Of a stretch of DNA of 64,000 bases, positions 33,777-42,117 are shown in pieces (position 1 is the first letter of the stretch; each line of letters opens with the position of its first letter). A program made the translations under genes and the position numbers. Where the stretch lies: contig NZ_OY787469.1 of assembly GCF_963678835.1 (NCBI RefSeq), positions 1,054,001 to 1,118,000 on the forward strand, given 5' to 3'. The DNA comes from an uncultured Desulfuromonas sp. Lineage in GTDB: Bacteria; Desulfobacterota; Desulfuromonadia; Desulfuromonadales; Desulfuromonadaceae. The notes beneath the pieces were generated by a model that was not told the origin of the DNA, made no database searches, and was given only the letters and a program-made list of their open reading frames with translations.

Positions 33777-35546
33777 GTGAATAATCAATACCCTATCTTG
33801 TGCTCTATCAGGATGTCGAATCTTTCGCATCGCCAGAGCGATCCTCTATCTGCGGCGAGTGTTGTGACGCAAACCTCTCTTCACAATCCTGATCAACTGA
33901 CGGTGCTGCCTCTGGGTGGCCTCGGCGAAATCGGCCTCAATATGATGGCTCTGGAATATGCCGGCAACATCCTGTTGATCGATTGTGGCTTGATGTTCCC
34001 TGAGGCACATATGCTCGGCATTGATCTGGTGCTGCCTGATATCAGCTGTCTGGCAGAGCGTCTTGAGGATATCTGTGGCCTGGTAATTACCCATGGCCAT
34101 GAAGATCATATCGGGGCGATTCCGTTTCTCTACGAGCAGCTTGGCCGTCCGCCACTCTATGCAACGCGATTCACCCTGGCCTTGTTAAAAAAGAAACTCG
34201 AAGAGTTTGAGCTGAACCTTAATCAGGACATGACGCAGATTGCGCCGCGTGAAACGTTTGACGTGGGGCCATTTACTGTTGAGCCGTTTCGGGTGGCGCA
34301 TTCTGTCCCGGACGGTGTCGGTCTGGCGATTCGCTGTCCGGCTGGTTTGGTCGTCCACAGTGGCGATTTCAAACTGGATGCCACGCCTTTGGATGGCCAG
34401 ACCACCGATGTGGCGCGACTGGCCCAATACGGCGAAGAGGGTGTGCTGTTGTTGCTGGCGGATTCCACCAATGTGGAAACGCCCGGCTTTTCGGGGTCGG
34501 AACGCGATGTGGGGCCACGCTTTCGTGACATTATGGAACAGGCGTGCGGCCTGGTGTTCGTCGCCACCTTTTCTTCCAACATTCATCGGATCCAGCAGGC
34601 GATCGATGCCGCTCTGGCCTGTGGTCGTAAAGTGGCCTTGTTTGGTCGCAGCATGGTGAGCAACTGTGGCGTTGCCCGCATCTATGATGCTTTAAAAATC
34701 CCGGAATCGGAACTGGTTGATGTGCGCCAAATTGCTGATTACCCGCGTAATCAGGTGGCGGTGATCACCACCGGCAGTCAGGGCGAACCGCGCAGTGCTC
34801 TGGCGCGATTGGCCGCGGATGACCATCCGCAGTTTGCCATTGAGGAAAATGACTGCGTTATTTTGTCGTCGCGCTTTATCCCCGGTAATGAAAAAGCCAT
34901 TACGTCGGTAATCAACCAATTGTACCGTCTGGGGGCCGAAGTGCATTATCAACGCACCAGCGGCGTTCATGTGTCCGGCCACGCCAGCCGTGAAGAATTG
35001 AAACAACTGCTGGCCCTGGTCCGGCCTCAGAGTTTTATCCCCATTCATGGCGAATTTCGCCACCTGATCCAGCATGCCCGCTTGGCGCAGCAGATGGGGG
35101 TAGCGCAAGAGCACAGCCAGGTGATTGAAAACGGTCAGCCGGTGCTGGTCAGTTCTCATGGCCTGAAACTGTTGGAAGCGGTGGAAAGCGGCCGGGTGCT
35201 TGTTGATGGCAAAGGCGTTGGCGATGTCGGCATGATGGAGTTGCGTGATCGTCACCGTCTGGCTCGTCATGGCACGGTGATGGCGGTGCTGGCCGTGAGT
35301 CGTAGTAAAGGCACGCTGTTGCATGGACCGGAGCTTGTCAGCCGCGGTTGTCTGCCGGAGCCGGACAGTGACGCGTTGTTGGCCGAAGCTGCCGAAAAGG
35401 TGCGCGACATGCTGGCGGAACACCACCTGTCCTCTCTAACGGATTGGGATGATGTGCGCATCGAAATTCGTCAGACCCTGACGCGGTTTTTCAAGCGTCG
35501 TTTGCAGCGCCGACCGTTGGTGTTGCCGATTATCATACAACTATAA
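33777..35546 (+). CDS. rnj: ribonuclease J family metallo-beta-lactamase/beta-CASP nuclease
   Basis: 589 residues. The metallo-beta-lactamase motif THGHEDHIGAIPFL, LVVHSGDFKLD, the beta-CASP segments FGRSMVSNCG and HVSGHAS and IPIHGEFRHL are all present. RNase J enzymes process and degrade mRNA by endo- and 5'-exonuclease action. The GTG at 33777 gives the longest form; ATG 33813 is an alternative, and neither has a good ribosome binding site. Conserved sequence begins about residue 40 (LTVLPLGGLGEIG). The TAA stop is part of the ATAA target duplication of MITE copy D, so the 3' end abuts that element. Confidence 0.9.
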   Translation: MNNQYPILCSIRMSNLSHRQSDPLSAASVVTQTSLHNPDQLTVLPLGGLGEIGLNMMALEYAGNILLIDCGLMFPEAHMLGIDLVLPDISCLAERLEDICGLVITHGHEDHIGAIPFLYEQLGRPPLYATRFTLALLKKKLEEFELNLNQDMTQIAPRETFDVGPFTVEPFRVAHSVPDGVGLAIRCPAGLVVHSGDFKLDATPLDGQTTDVARLAQYGEEGVLLLLADSTNVETPGFSGSERDVGPRFRDIMEQACGLVFVATFSSNIHRIQQAIDAALACGRKVALFGRSMVSNCGVARIYDALKIPESELVDVRQIADYPRNQVAVITTGSQGEPRSALARLAADDHPQFAIEENDCVILSSRFIPGNEKAITSVINQLYRLGAEVHYQRTSGVHVSGHASREELKQLLALVRPQSFIPIHGEFRHLIQHARLAQQMGVAQEHSQVIENGQPVLVSSHGLKLLEAVESGRVLVDGKGVGDVGMMELRDRHRLARHGTVMAVLAVSRSKGTLLHGPELVSRGCLPEPDSDALLAEAAEKVRDMLAEHHLSSLTDWDDVRIEIRQTLTRFFKRRLQRRPLVLPIIIQL

Positions 35547-35697
35547 CAGGCTGTTGAAAAACGGACTGTGGGCCCATGGACGGGCGATAAAAATCAACAA
35601 CCGGTTTTCAAGTCCTTGATTTTATGAGCAAGATGGAGATCGCATTTTCGGCTTACGTCGTTGGGACATCCCCGGACGTGACTTTTTTAACATCCTG
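35547..35697 (-). repeat. MITE-like element, copy D (151 bp, ATAA target duplication)
   Basis: CAGGCTGTTGAAAAACGG at the left and TTTTTTAACATCCTG at the right are inverted repeats. The element is bounded by ATAA on both sides (35543-35546 and 35698-35701). The left ATAA includes the rnj stop codon. Opposite in orientation to copies A-C. Confidence 0.88.
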
Positions 35698-35752
35698 ATA
35701 ATCATTGTGCACCTCTTGTGAGGGCATGCATTTTAACGAGGTCGTTGGATTC

Positions 35753-36541
35753 ATGAACCTGATTCATGCACTATTGCTTGGCTTGCTGCAAGGGGCCACC
35801 GAATTTCTGCCGGTATCCTCTTCGGGCCATCTGGCCATCGCGCAGTATTTCATCAAGGGTTTTGAACAGCCGGGCGTGCTGTTTGACGTGGTGCTGCACT
35901 GCGGCACTCTGTGCGCGGTGCTGATCTATTTCTGGAAAGATGTCTGCTCGTTGCTGACGTCACCGTGGGCTCCGGGGAGCGACGGTGTTGTTCGTCGGCG
36001 CTTGCTGTGGCTGATTATCGCCGGATCCGTGCCAACCGCGATCATCGGTCTGACGTTCAAGGACGCCTTGACATCGGTGTTTCACAACATTCCGCTGGTC
36101 TGTGCCATGCTGTTGGTCACTGGAACCATCCTGTTTGCTGCGGAACGCTGGCGCCGTGGTGCGCGTAGTCAGGAGCAACTGACCCTGACCGATGCTCTGG
36201 TCACCGGACTGGTCCAGGGCTTTGCTATTTTGCCCGGCATCTCCCGTTCAGGATCGACCATTGCTGCCCTGCTGTTTCGCGGTGTTGATGGGGCGGTGGC
36301 GGCACGCTTTTCATTTTTGCTGTCGATGCCGGCTGTTGCCGGGGCGACGTTGATCTCACTCAAGGATCTGGACGGCTTGGCTGCCGGACAACTGCCCTTG
36401 TATCTGGCCGGGGGCGGCATGGCGTTCGTCAGTGGCCTGTTGTCGATCCATCTGTTGATGGCCGTGGTACGCAAGCGTCGCCTGGCGGCATTTGCCCTCT
36501 ATTGCTGGGGTGCCGGAGCGGTGTTTTTTATGTTATCGTAG
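35753..36541 (+). CDS. uppP: undecaprenyl-diphosphatase (bacitracin-resistance protein)
   Basis: 262 residues with about eight membrane helices. The two active-site signatures are present: GATEFLPVSSSGHLAIAQ near the N-terminus and LPGISRSGSTIAALL in the second half. It removes a phosphate from undecaprenyl pyrophosphate outside the membrane so that the lipid carrier can be re-used in wall and surface polysaccharide synthesis. ATG 35753 matches the family start; an in-frame ATG at 35726 with TGAGGG upstream would add nine residues. It is transcribed towards ftsK. Confidence 0.93.
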   Translation: MNLIHALLLGLLQGATEFLPVSSSGHLAIAQYFIKGFEQPGVLFDVVLHCGTLCAVLIYFWKDVCSLLTSPWAPGSDGVVRRRLLWLIIAGSVPTAIIGLTFKDALTSVFHNIPLVCAMLLVTGTILFAAERWRRGARSQEQLTLTDALVTGLVQGFAILPGISRSGSTIAALLFRGVDGAVAARFSFLLSMPAVAGATLISLKDLDGLAAGQLPLYLAGGGMAFVSGLLSIHLLMAVVRKRRLAAFALYCWGAGAVFFMLS

Positions 36542-36555
36542 GCCGTGGATAAAAC

Positions 36556-36576
36556 CGGACGCAAGTCCGTGTTTTT
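36556..36576 (+). terminator. small possible terminator after uppP
   Basis: CGGAC-GCAA-GTCCG tetraloop hairpin followed by TGTTTTT. The stem is short. Confidence 0.5.
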
Positions 36577-36651
36577 AAAGGTGTTGAAAACGCCTCGTTA
36601 AACCAGAAAAATCTCTGAACCCCGGTCTGGGCTAAAAGGATTCGAGCCGCT

Positions 36652-38955
36652 ATGGATGATGATCAACAAAGCAGTCGTCGTGAACATTTGAAAAAAGAGA
36701 TCTCCGCTCTGTTTTGGGCGGCGCTGGGTGCCTACCTGTGCATCTGCCTGCTCTCGTTTGATAACGGCGATCCGTCATTCAACAATAATCTCCATCCTGA
36801 GGTGATTCAGAATTTCGGTGGGCCCATCGGTGCCCATCTGGCTGACCTGTTCTATCAACTGTTTGGTCTGGCATCGCTGCTGTTGCCGCCCGCATGTTTC
36901 TTCTTTGCCTGGCGGTTATTTCGTTTTCGCGATCTGCATCCGCGCTGGTACAAGATTGGCGCGTTTCTGGCCATGGTGTTTGCCCTCGACGGCCTGATTG
37001 CGCTCAAAGTCGGAGAGGTCTCCCTCATGGGCCAGACCATTTCCGAGGCCGGGGGTGCCATTGGCCGCCTGTTGGTCGATATCCTCGCCGGAGCGCTTAA
37101 TATTGGCGGTGCGGCTCTGGTGCTGGTGGTGTTCTTTCTGGTGTCCACCATGCTGCTGACCCGTTTCTCCCTGGTGTTATTTCTCGAAGGTCTCAGCGCC
37201 CGGTTGGCGGCACGGCTGGAACGACGCCGTGAGCGGCGTGAGCAGAAAAAGGTCTCTTCCGGCAAGAAAAAAGCCGAAGGGCCGGTGATTGCTGCACCGA
37301 CGGGACCAATTACCAAAGCTCCCGCCACGGCCAAACCGGCTCGCAAGAAAAAAGCCCGCAAAGAGGTACCTGTCGAGCAGGAGTCGTTTGATTTCCTGGA
37401 GATCACCGGCAACTACCAACTGCCCTCGTTGTCGTTGCTCGATTACGAAGGCGAACCGACTCCGCCGGCAGACCGTGATGCGTTGATGGCTATGGCGCGT
37501 ATTCTCGAAGCCAAACTCAAGGACTTTAACGTTGATGGCGAGGTGGTGGAGGTCAAGCCCGGTCCGGTGGTGACCATGTTTGAGTTTTCTCCGGCTCCCG
37601 GCATCAAGGTCAACAAGATTGCCGGTTTGTCCGACGATCTGTCCATGGCGTTGCGTGCTACCTCCATCCGTATTGTCGCCCCGATCCCCGGTCGCGGTGT
37701 GGTGGGCATTGAAATCCCCAACAACAATCGTGAAACCGTCTATCTCAAGGACATCCTTGAGTCGGACCTGTTCCGCAAAAGCGGTGGTCGTCTGCCCATG
37801 GCGCTGGGCAAGGATATTTTTGGCCAGACCTGCGTCAGTGATCTGGCCAAAATGCCGCATCTGCTGGTGGCGGGTTCCACCGGCAGTGGTAAGTCGGTGT
37901 CGATCAACACCATGATCCTGTCACTGCTCTATCGCGCCAACCCGGAAGACGTGCGCATTATCATGGTCGATCCGAAGATGCTCGAACTGTCGATCTATGA
38001 AGGGATTCCCCATCTGCTATTGCCGGTGGTCACCGATCCGAAAAAAGCTTCGCTGGCTCTGGGCTGGGCGGTGCGTGAGATGGAGCGGCGTTATCGGCTG
38101 ATGGCTGATAAAGGTGTGCGCAATATCGACGGTTACAACAAGAAGATCGCCAAGGAAGAAAAAGACAAAGAACGGCTGGCACGTCTTGAAGCCGCCGCTG
38201 CGGCCAGTGAACTGTCCGGCGAGGAGATGCCGTTTGAAGACGAAGCGCAGGCCCCTCTCGATTTGCCGCCAGCCGCTGAAGAAGAATTGGATCACGGTCA
38301 TCTGCCCTATATTGTTGTCATTGTCGATGAGCTGGCCGACCTGATGCTGGTGGCCGGGCGTGAGATTGAAGAGCATATTGCCCGTCTCGCCCAGATGGCG
38401 CGGGCCGCCGGTATCCACCTGATTCTGGCCACTCAGCGTCCCAGCGTTGATGTTATTACCGGTCTGATTAAAGCGAACTTCCCGACACGCATCTCGTTCA
38501 AGGTCTTCTCGCGCATCGATTCCCGTACCATCCTCGATACCAGTGGCGCGGAAAACCTGCTCGGCATGGGTGATATGTTGTTCCTGCCACCGGGGACCAG
38601 TACCTTGCAACGCGTTCATGGTGCGTTTGTTTCCGAGCTGGAAGTGCAAAAAGTGGTCGACTTTCTCACCAAGCAAGGCAGTCCTGATTACGATACCACC
38701 ATCCTGACACCGCCGCCTTCTTCTGGAGGAGACAGTGATGAGGACCTCGAATACGATGAACGCTGGGACGAAGCCGTGGCCTTGGTGGCCCAGGCGCAAC
38801 AGGCGTCGATCTCCATGGTTCAGCGACGTTTGCGCATCGGCTACAACCGTGCGGCGCGGATCATTGAGAAGATGGAGCAGGAGGGGATTGTTGGTCCGTC
38901 GGACGGGACGAGTAAGGGGCGTGAGGTGTTGATTCAGTCTCATGATAACGACTGA
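36652..38955 (+). CDS. ftsK: DNA translocase FtsK/SpoIIIE
   Basis: 767 residues. Four N-terminal membrane helices (to about 180), a basic lysine-rich linker, then the motor domain with Walker A VAGSTGSGKSVSIN near 405 and Walker B YIVVIVDELADLMLVAGREI. The C-terminal winged-helix gamma domain (ISMVQRRLRIGYNRAARIIE) would read the KOPS polarity sequences. It pumps chromosome ends through the division septum. A charged insertion between Walker A and B (about residues 495-540, rich in Glu, Lys and Ala) is longer than in many homologues. Confidence 0.95.
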   Translation: MDDDQQSSRREHLKKEISALFWAALGAYLCICLLSFDNGDPSFNNNLHPEVIQNFGGPIGAHLADLFYQLFGLASLLLPPACFFFAWRLFRFRDLHPRWYKIGAFLAMVFALDGLIALKVGEVSLMGQTISEAGGAIGRLLVDILAGALNIGGAALVLVVFFLVSTMLLTRFSLVLFLEGLSARLAARLERRRERREQKKVSSGKKKAEGPVIAAPTGPITKAPATAKPARKKKARKEVPVEQESFDFLEITGNYQLPSLSLLDYEGEPTPPADRDALMAMARILEAKLKDFNVDGEVVEVKPGPVVTMFEFSPAPGIKVNKIAGLSDDLSMALRATSIRIVAPIPGRGVVGIEIPNNNRETVYLKDILESDLFRKSGGRLPMALGKDIFGQTCVSDLAKMPHLLVAGSTGSGKSVSINTMILSLLYRANPEDVRIIMVDPKMLELSIYEGIPHLLLPVVTDPKKASLALGWAVREMERRYRLMADKGVRNIDGYNKKIAKEEKDKERLARLEAAAAASELSGEEMPFEDEAQAPLDLPPAAEEELDHGHLPYIVVIVDELADLMLVAGREIEEHIARLAQMARAAGIHLILATQRPSVDVITGLIKANFPTRISFKVFSRIDSRTILDTSGAENLLGMGDMLFLPPGTSTLQRVHGAFVSELEVQKVVDFLTKQGSPDYDTTILTPPPSSGGDSDEDLEYDERWDEAVALVAQAQQASISMVQRRLRIGYNRAARIIEKMEQEGIVGPSDGTSKGREVLIQSHDND

Positions 38956-38967
38956 TTTCGATGGTGC

Positions 38968-39312
38968 GCGTTTAAGTCTTCGGGGCTTTCGCGCCCACAC
39001 GGCGGGTCCCTTTTGTGTCGACAAAAGAGGCGGAAAAACGACCCCCGACCATTACGCCCTTTGGGTTCCCTCTCTCTGTTCACTTACCCCACGATGTCGG
39101 CAAAACTCGCCCAGTCGGCATCAGTCCTCAAACGGTTTGCCGACACCCATCGCGGTGACGTTCACTCCGTTCGGCGCTGCTGAACGGGGGAGCTTGGTGG
39201 CAAAATCAGAAACAGTGGCGAGGGAGATGCCACGGAAGAGATAGAGAGCGGCACAGGTTTGTTCTCAACGTTTTATACCAGCGTTGATGCGTAGCAGGAT
39301 TCGTCGTTCTAA
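38968..39312. repeat. copy 0 of the 0.5-0.7 kb non-coding repeat, first part
   Basis: Matches in order the units of the array at 42118-43940: GGGGCTTTCGCGCCCACACG, TTTTGTGTCGACAAAAG, CGACCATTACGCCC, GATGTCGGCAAAACTCGCCC, GTTCGGCGCTGCTGAACG, TCAACGTTTTATACCA, GATTCGTCG. It is interrupted at 39313 by MITE copy E. The frames that can be translated across it are by-products of the repeat. Confidence 0.75.
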
Positions 39313-39464
39313 CAGGCTGTTGAAAAACAGCCTATGGAGCCCATGGACGGGCGACCAAAATCAAGGATATGTTTTCAAGTGCTAGATTTTGTAAGCAAGA
39401 CGGAAATCGCATTTTCGGCTTGCGTCGTTGAAAAGGCCCCGGATGGGACTTTTTCAATACCCTG
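39313..39464 (-). repeat. MITE-like element, copy E (152 bp, CTAA target duplication)
   Basis: CAGGCTGTTGAAAAACAG at the left and CTTTTTCAATACCCTG at the right; CTAA occurs at 39309-39312 and 39465-39468. The empty site CTAAAGGGCGGCGAGCC, preceded by GATTCGTCGAC, is preserved in three array copies at about 42410, 43005 and 43770, which fixes the borders of the element. Confidence 0.92.
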
Positions 39465-39625
39465 CTAAAGGGCGGCGAGCCGAATTCGTCATGTAAATGG
39501 GAAATCAACTCAGTGTCGGTGGGTTTGCGACCCCCCGGAGGGCCGGGTCAAAAAGCCGGTTTTGCATCCTTTTGTCGGCTTACAAAAGGATGGCGATTGC
39601 CGGGGCGCGTCCCGGCAGTTTTGAC
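39465..39625. repeat. copy 0 of the non-coding repeat, second part
   Basis: Resumes with AAAGGGCGGCGAGCCGAAT and continues with the TTTTGCATCCTTTTG and CCGGGGCGCGTCCCGGC blocks that end each array unit, in a more diverged form. Confidence 0.7.
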
Positions 39626-39690
39626 TTTGATCATCAGTAGAAGATTAAAAGCGTTTTCCCGTTTTTCTATATGGCTTGGTTGTCCTGTAC

Positions 39691-39719
39691 TTGACCAATC
39701 GCAAGTGCTATGAATATTC
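39691..39719 (+). promoter_or_regulatory. possible sigma-70 promoter of nfeD-qmcA
   Basis: TTGACC (39691-39696), 17 bases, then ATATTC (39714-39719), about 90 bases before ATG 39810. Confidence 0.4.
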
Positions 39720-39809
39720 TTTCATGTTGAAATTTGTTACGCTCCGCTGGCCGAGAGCTTGCTGTTCCCGGCGGATAAATCTTGTCTTGTGTAAGAAAGG
39801 AGCAACACC

Positions 39810-40274
39810 ATGGAAAGCTTGTTGACCCCGTGGCTGCTGTGGTTTGTCGCCGGCGTGGCCCTGGCCCTGTTTGAGCTGGCCGTGCCGGGTTTCATCCTGA
39901 TCTTTTTTGGTGTCGGCTGCCTGGTGGTGTCGGGTGTGCTTCTGGTCGTTGACCTCACCGTGACCGAGCAGGTGTGGCTGTTTGTCGCTGCCACCATCGT
40001 TAGTTTGTTGGCATTGCGTCGCTATGCCATGCGGGTGTTTGCCGGTTCTCAGGATGTGAATCCGGAAGATCAGCTGGTCGAACAGCCGCAGGGTACCGGT
40101 AAGGTGGTCGATCGGATTACCCCACAGACGCCGGGCCGCGTGGCGTATCGCGGTTCATTCTGGGATGCCGTGGCCACGGCAACGCTGGAGCCGGATGCTG
40201 TTGTTAAAGTGAATGGTTATGCAGAAAATTCCCGCACGGTTCTCAATGTGGAGCCTTTAGATTCTGCAGAATAA
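39810..40274 (+). CDS. NfeD-family membrane protein
   Basis: 154 residues: hydrophobic segments over roughly the first 75 residues and a C-terminal soluble domain with GRVAYRGSFWDAVA, the OB-fold part of NfeD proteins. AAAGGAG precedes ATG 39810. It is followed after 58 bases by a stomatin-like gene, the usual NfeD-QmcA/YbbK pairing. The pair is linked to membrane organisation and quality control; the exact role is not established. Confidence 0.88.
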   Translation: MESLLTPWLLWFVAGVALALFELAVPGFILIFFGVGCLVVSGVLLVVDLTVTEQVWLFVAATIVSLLALRRYAMRVFAGSQDVNPEDQLVEQPQGTGKVVDRITPQTPGRVAYRGSFWDAVATATLEPDAVVKVNGYAENSRTVLNVEPLDSAE

Positions 40275-40332
40275 TTGAACCCTGCCAACATCCTTACCGT
40301 CAATCTATTTGTGTTAACACAAGGAGCACTCT

Positions 40333-41256
40333 ATGAATCCGTCATTGGTTGCCGTCATTATCTTTGCTGTTTTGGTCATTGTCGTCCTGGTCAAAACAGC
40401 GGTTATTGTTCCGCAGAAACACGAATACATCATCGAACGGTTGGGGAAATACAGCCGTACCCTTGGTGCCGGTTTTCATATTCTGTTGCCGTTTATCGAC
40501 AAGGTCGCATACCGCTTCATGCTTAAGGAAGAGGTGGTCAATATTGCCAGCCAGACCTGTATCACCAAAGACAACGTCACTGTTGAAGTTGATGGTCTGA
40601 TCTATCTGCAGGTACAGGACAGCAAACTCGCGGCCTACGGTATCAACGATTACCGCATTGCCTCCGCGCAACTGGCTCAGACCACTCTGCGTTCCTGCAT
40701 TGGTCGCATCGATCTCGATAAAACCTTTGAAGAGCGTGAAAATATCAATGCTCAGGTGGTTCAAGCCATTGATGAAGCGGCCCAGAGTTGGGGGATCAAG
40801 TTGCTGCGTTACGAGGTGAGCGACATCGTGCCGCCGCAGTCGGTCAAGCAGGCCATGGAGGCGCAAATGACCGCTGAGCGGGCCAAGCGCGCCGAGATCG
40901 CCAAATCCGAAGGGGAGCGCCAATCAACCATTAACCGTGCTGAAGGGGAGCGTCAGGATGCTATCCTCAAGTCAGAGGGTGAAAAGCAGCGCATGATCAA
41001 CGAAGCCGAAGGTCGTGCGGCGCAGATTCGTGCCGTGGCCGAAGCGACGGCCCAGGGGTTGCATATGATCGCCGAGCAACTGAAAAGCCCTGGTGGTTTG
41101 GATGCCGCTAATCTGCGGGTTGCCGAGCAGTATGTGGCGGAATTCGGCAAGCTGGCCAAAGAGTCCAATACCCTGATCGTGCCAAGTTCGGCCAGCGATG
41201 TGTCCTCCATGGTCAGTCATGCTATGGCCACCCTCAATACGTTAAAAAAATCGTAA
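40333..41256 (+). CDS. qmcA: SPFH/stomatin-like protein QmcA
   Basis: 307 residues. One N-terminal membrane helix (about 5-22), then the SPFH domain starting VPQKHEYIIERLGKYSRTLG and a helical, charged region (MTAERAKRAEIAKSEGERQS) that would form a coiled coil in oligomers. It partners the NfeD protein encoded upstream. AAGGAG lies eight bases before the ATG. Family members assemble in rings on the membrane and affect protease access. Confidence 0.93.
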   Translation: MNPSLVAVIIFAVLVIVVLVKTAVIVPQKHEYIIERLGKYSRTLGAGFHILLPFIDKVAYRFMLKEEVVNIASQTCITKDNVTVEVDGLIYLQVQDSKLAAYGINDYRIASAQLAQTTLRSCIGRIDLDKTFEERENINAQVVQAIDEAAQSWGIKLLRYEVSDIVPPQSVKQAMEAQMTAERAKRAEIAKSEGERQSTINRAEGERQDAILKSEGEKQRMINEAEGRAAQIRAVAEATAQGLHMIAEQLKSPGGLDAANLRVAEQYVAEFGKLAKESNTLIVPSSASDVSSMVSHAMATLNTLKKS

Positions 41257-41265
41257 GGAAATCGC

Positions 41266-42066
41266 GTGATCTCGACTGAAACTCTGTGGCGGGATATCGA
41301 AGCCATCCGAGAACAGGCACCGCTGGTGCACAATATCACCAACTTTGTTGTCATGAACACCACGGCCAATGCGTTGCTGTCTCTGGGCGCGTCGCCGGTG
41401 ATGGCCCATGCCGCTGACGAGGTGGAGGAGATGGTTGGGCTGGCGTCAGCGCTGGTGGTCAATATTGGAACTTTGAGTCAGATGTGGGTCGACAGTATGG
41501 CCAAGGCGATTCCGGCGGCAGCGGCGCGCACCATCCCCATTGTGTTTGATCCGGTGGGGGCCGGTGCCACCCGTTTTCGTACCGAGAGTTGTTTGCGGTT
41601 GATGGGGCTGGCGCAGCCAACGGTGATTCGCGGCAATGCCTCAGAGATCATGGCCCTGGCCGGAGCCCAGGTGCAAACGCGTGGCGTGGACAGCGGTGCC
41701 GCTGTTGATGATGCCCAAGGGGCGGCCCGTCAATTGGCCCACCAGTGGCAGTGTGTGGTTGTGGTTAGTGGCGCCAGTGACCTGATCACCGACGGTGAAA
41801 CCCTGTGGTGGGTGGATAACGGCCATGCCATGATGCCGCGGGTGACCGGGCTTGGCTGCACCGCTTCGGCGTTGGTTGGGGCGTTTTGTGCGGTTAATGA
41901 TCAGCCGCTGACGGCAGCAGCGCATGCCATGAGTACGTTGGGAATATGTGGAGAGCTGGCTGCCGAGAGTAGTGCTGGGCCGGGTTCGCTGCAGGTGGCG
42001 GTGATTGATGCGTTGTATGGATTGACGCGTGAGGAGGTTGAAAGGCGGTTGCGGGTGAGAGGGTAA
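41266..42066 (+). CDS. thiM: hydroxyethylthiazole kinase
   Basis: 266 residues. LVHNITNFVVMNTTANALLS at the start and the nucleotide-binding GLGCTASALVGAF near the C-terminus are diagnostic of ThiM, which phosphorylates 4-methyl-5-hydroxyethylthiazole for thiamine salvage. It starts at GTG 41266 with AAGGA six bases upstream, only nine bases after qmcA, so it is probably co-transcribed with it. No other thi genes and no TPP riboswitch are near. Confidence 0.93.
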   Translation: MISTETLWRDIEAIREQAPLVHNITNFVVMNTTANALLSLGASPVMAHAADEVEEMVGLASALVVNIGTLSQMWVDSMAKAIPAAAARTIPIVFDPVGAGATRFRTESCLRLMGLAQPTVIRGNASEIMALAGAQVQTRGVDSGAAVDDAQGAARQLAHQWQCVVVVSGASDLITDGETLWWVDNGHAMMPRVTGLGCTASALVGAFCAVNDQPLTAAAHAMSTLGICGELAAESSAGPGSLQVAVIDALYGLTREEVERRLRVRG

Positions 42067-42117
42067 GAAGACTCTGGTGGCACGCGGGTTTTTGTGGTTC
42101 GTGGGGTGGTCAGGTTG

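Noticed and set aside
38942-39244. Open frame of 100 codons after ftsK, and similar frames inside the array at 42-44 kb
   Set aside because: They are translations of the non-coding repeat; their frames and lengths differ between copies and none has a ribosome binding site.
41256-41300. TPP riboswitch in front of thiM
   Set aside because: thiM follows qmcA by only nine bases, leaving no room for an aptamer.
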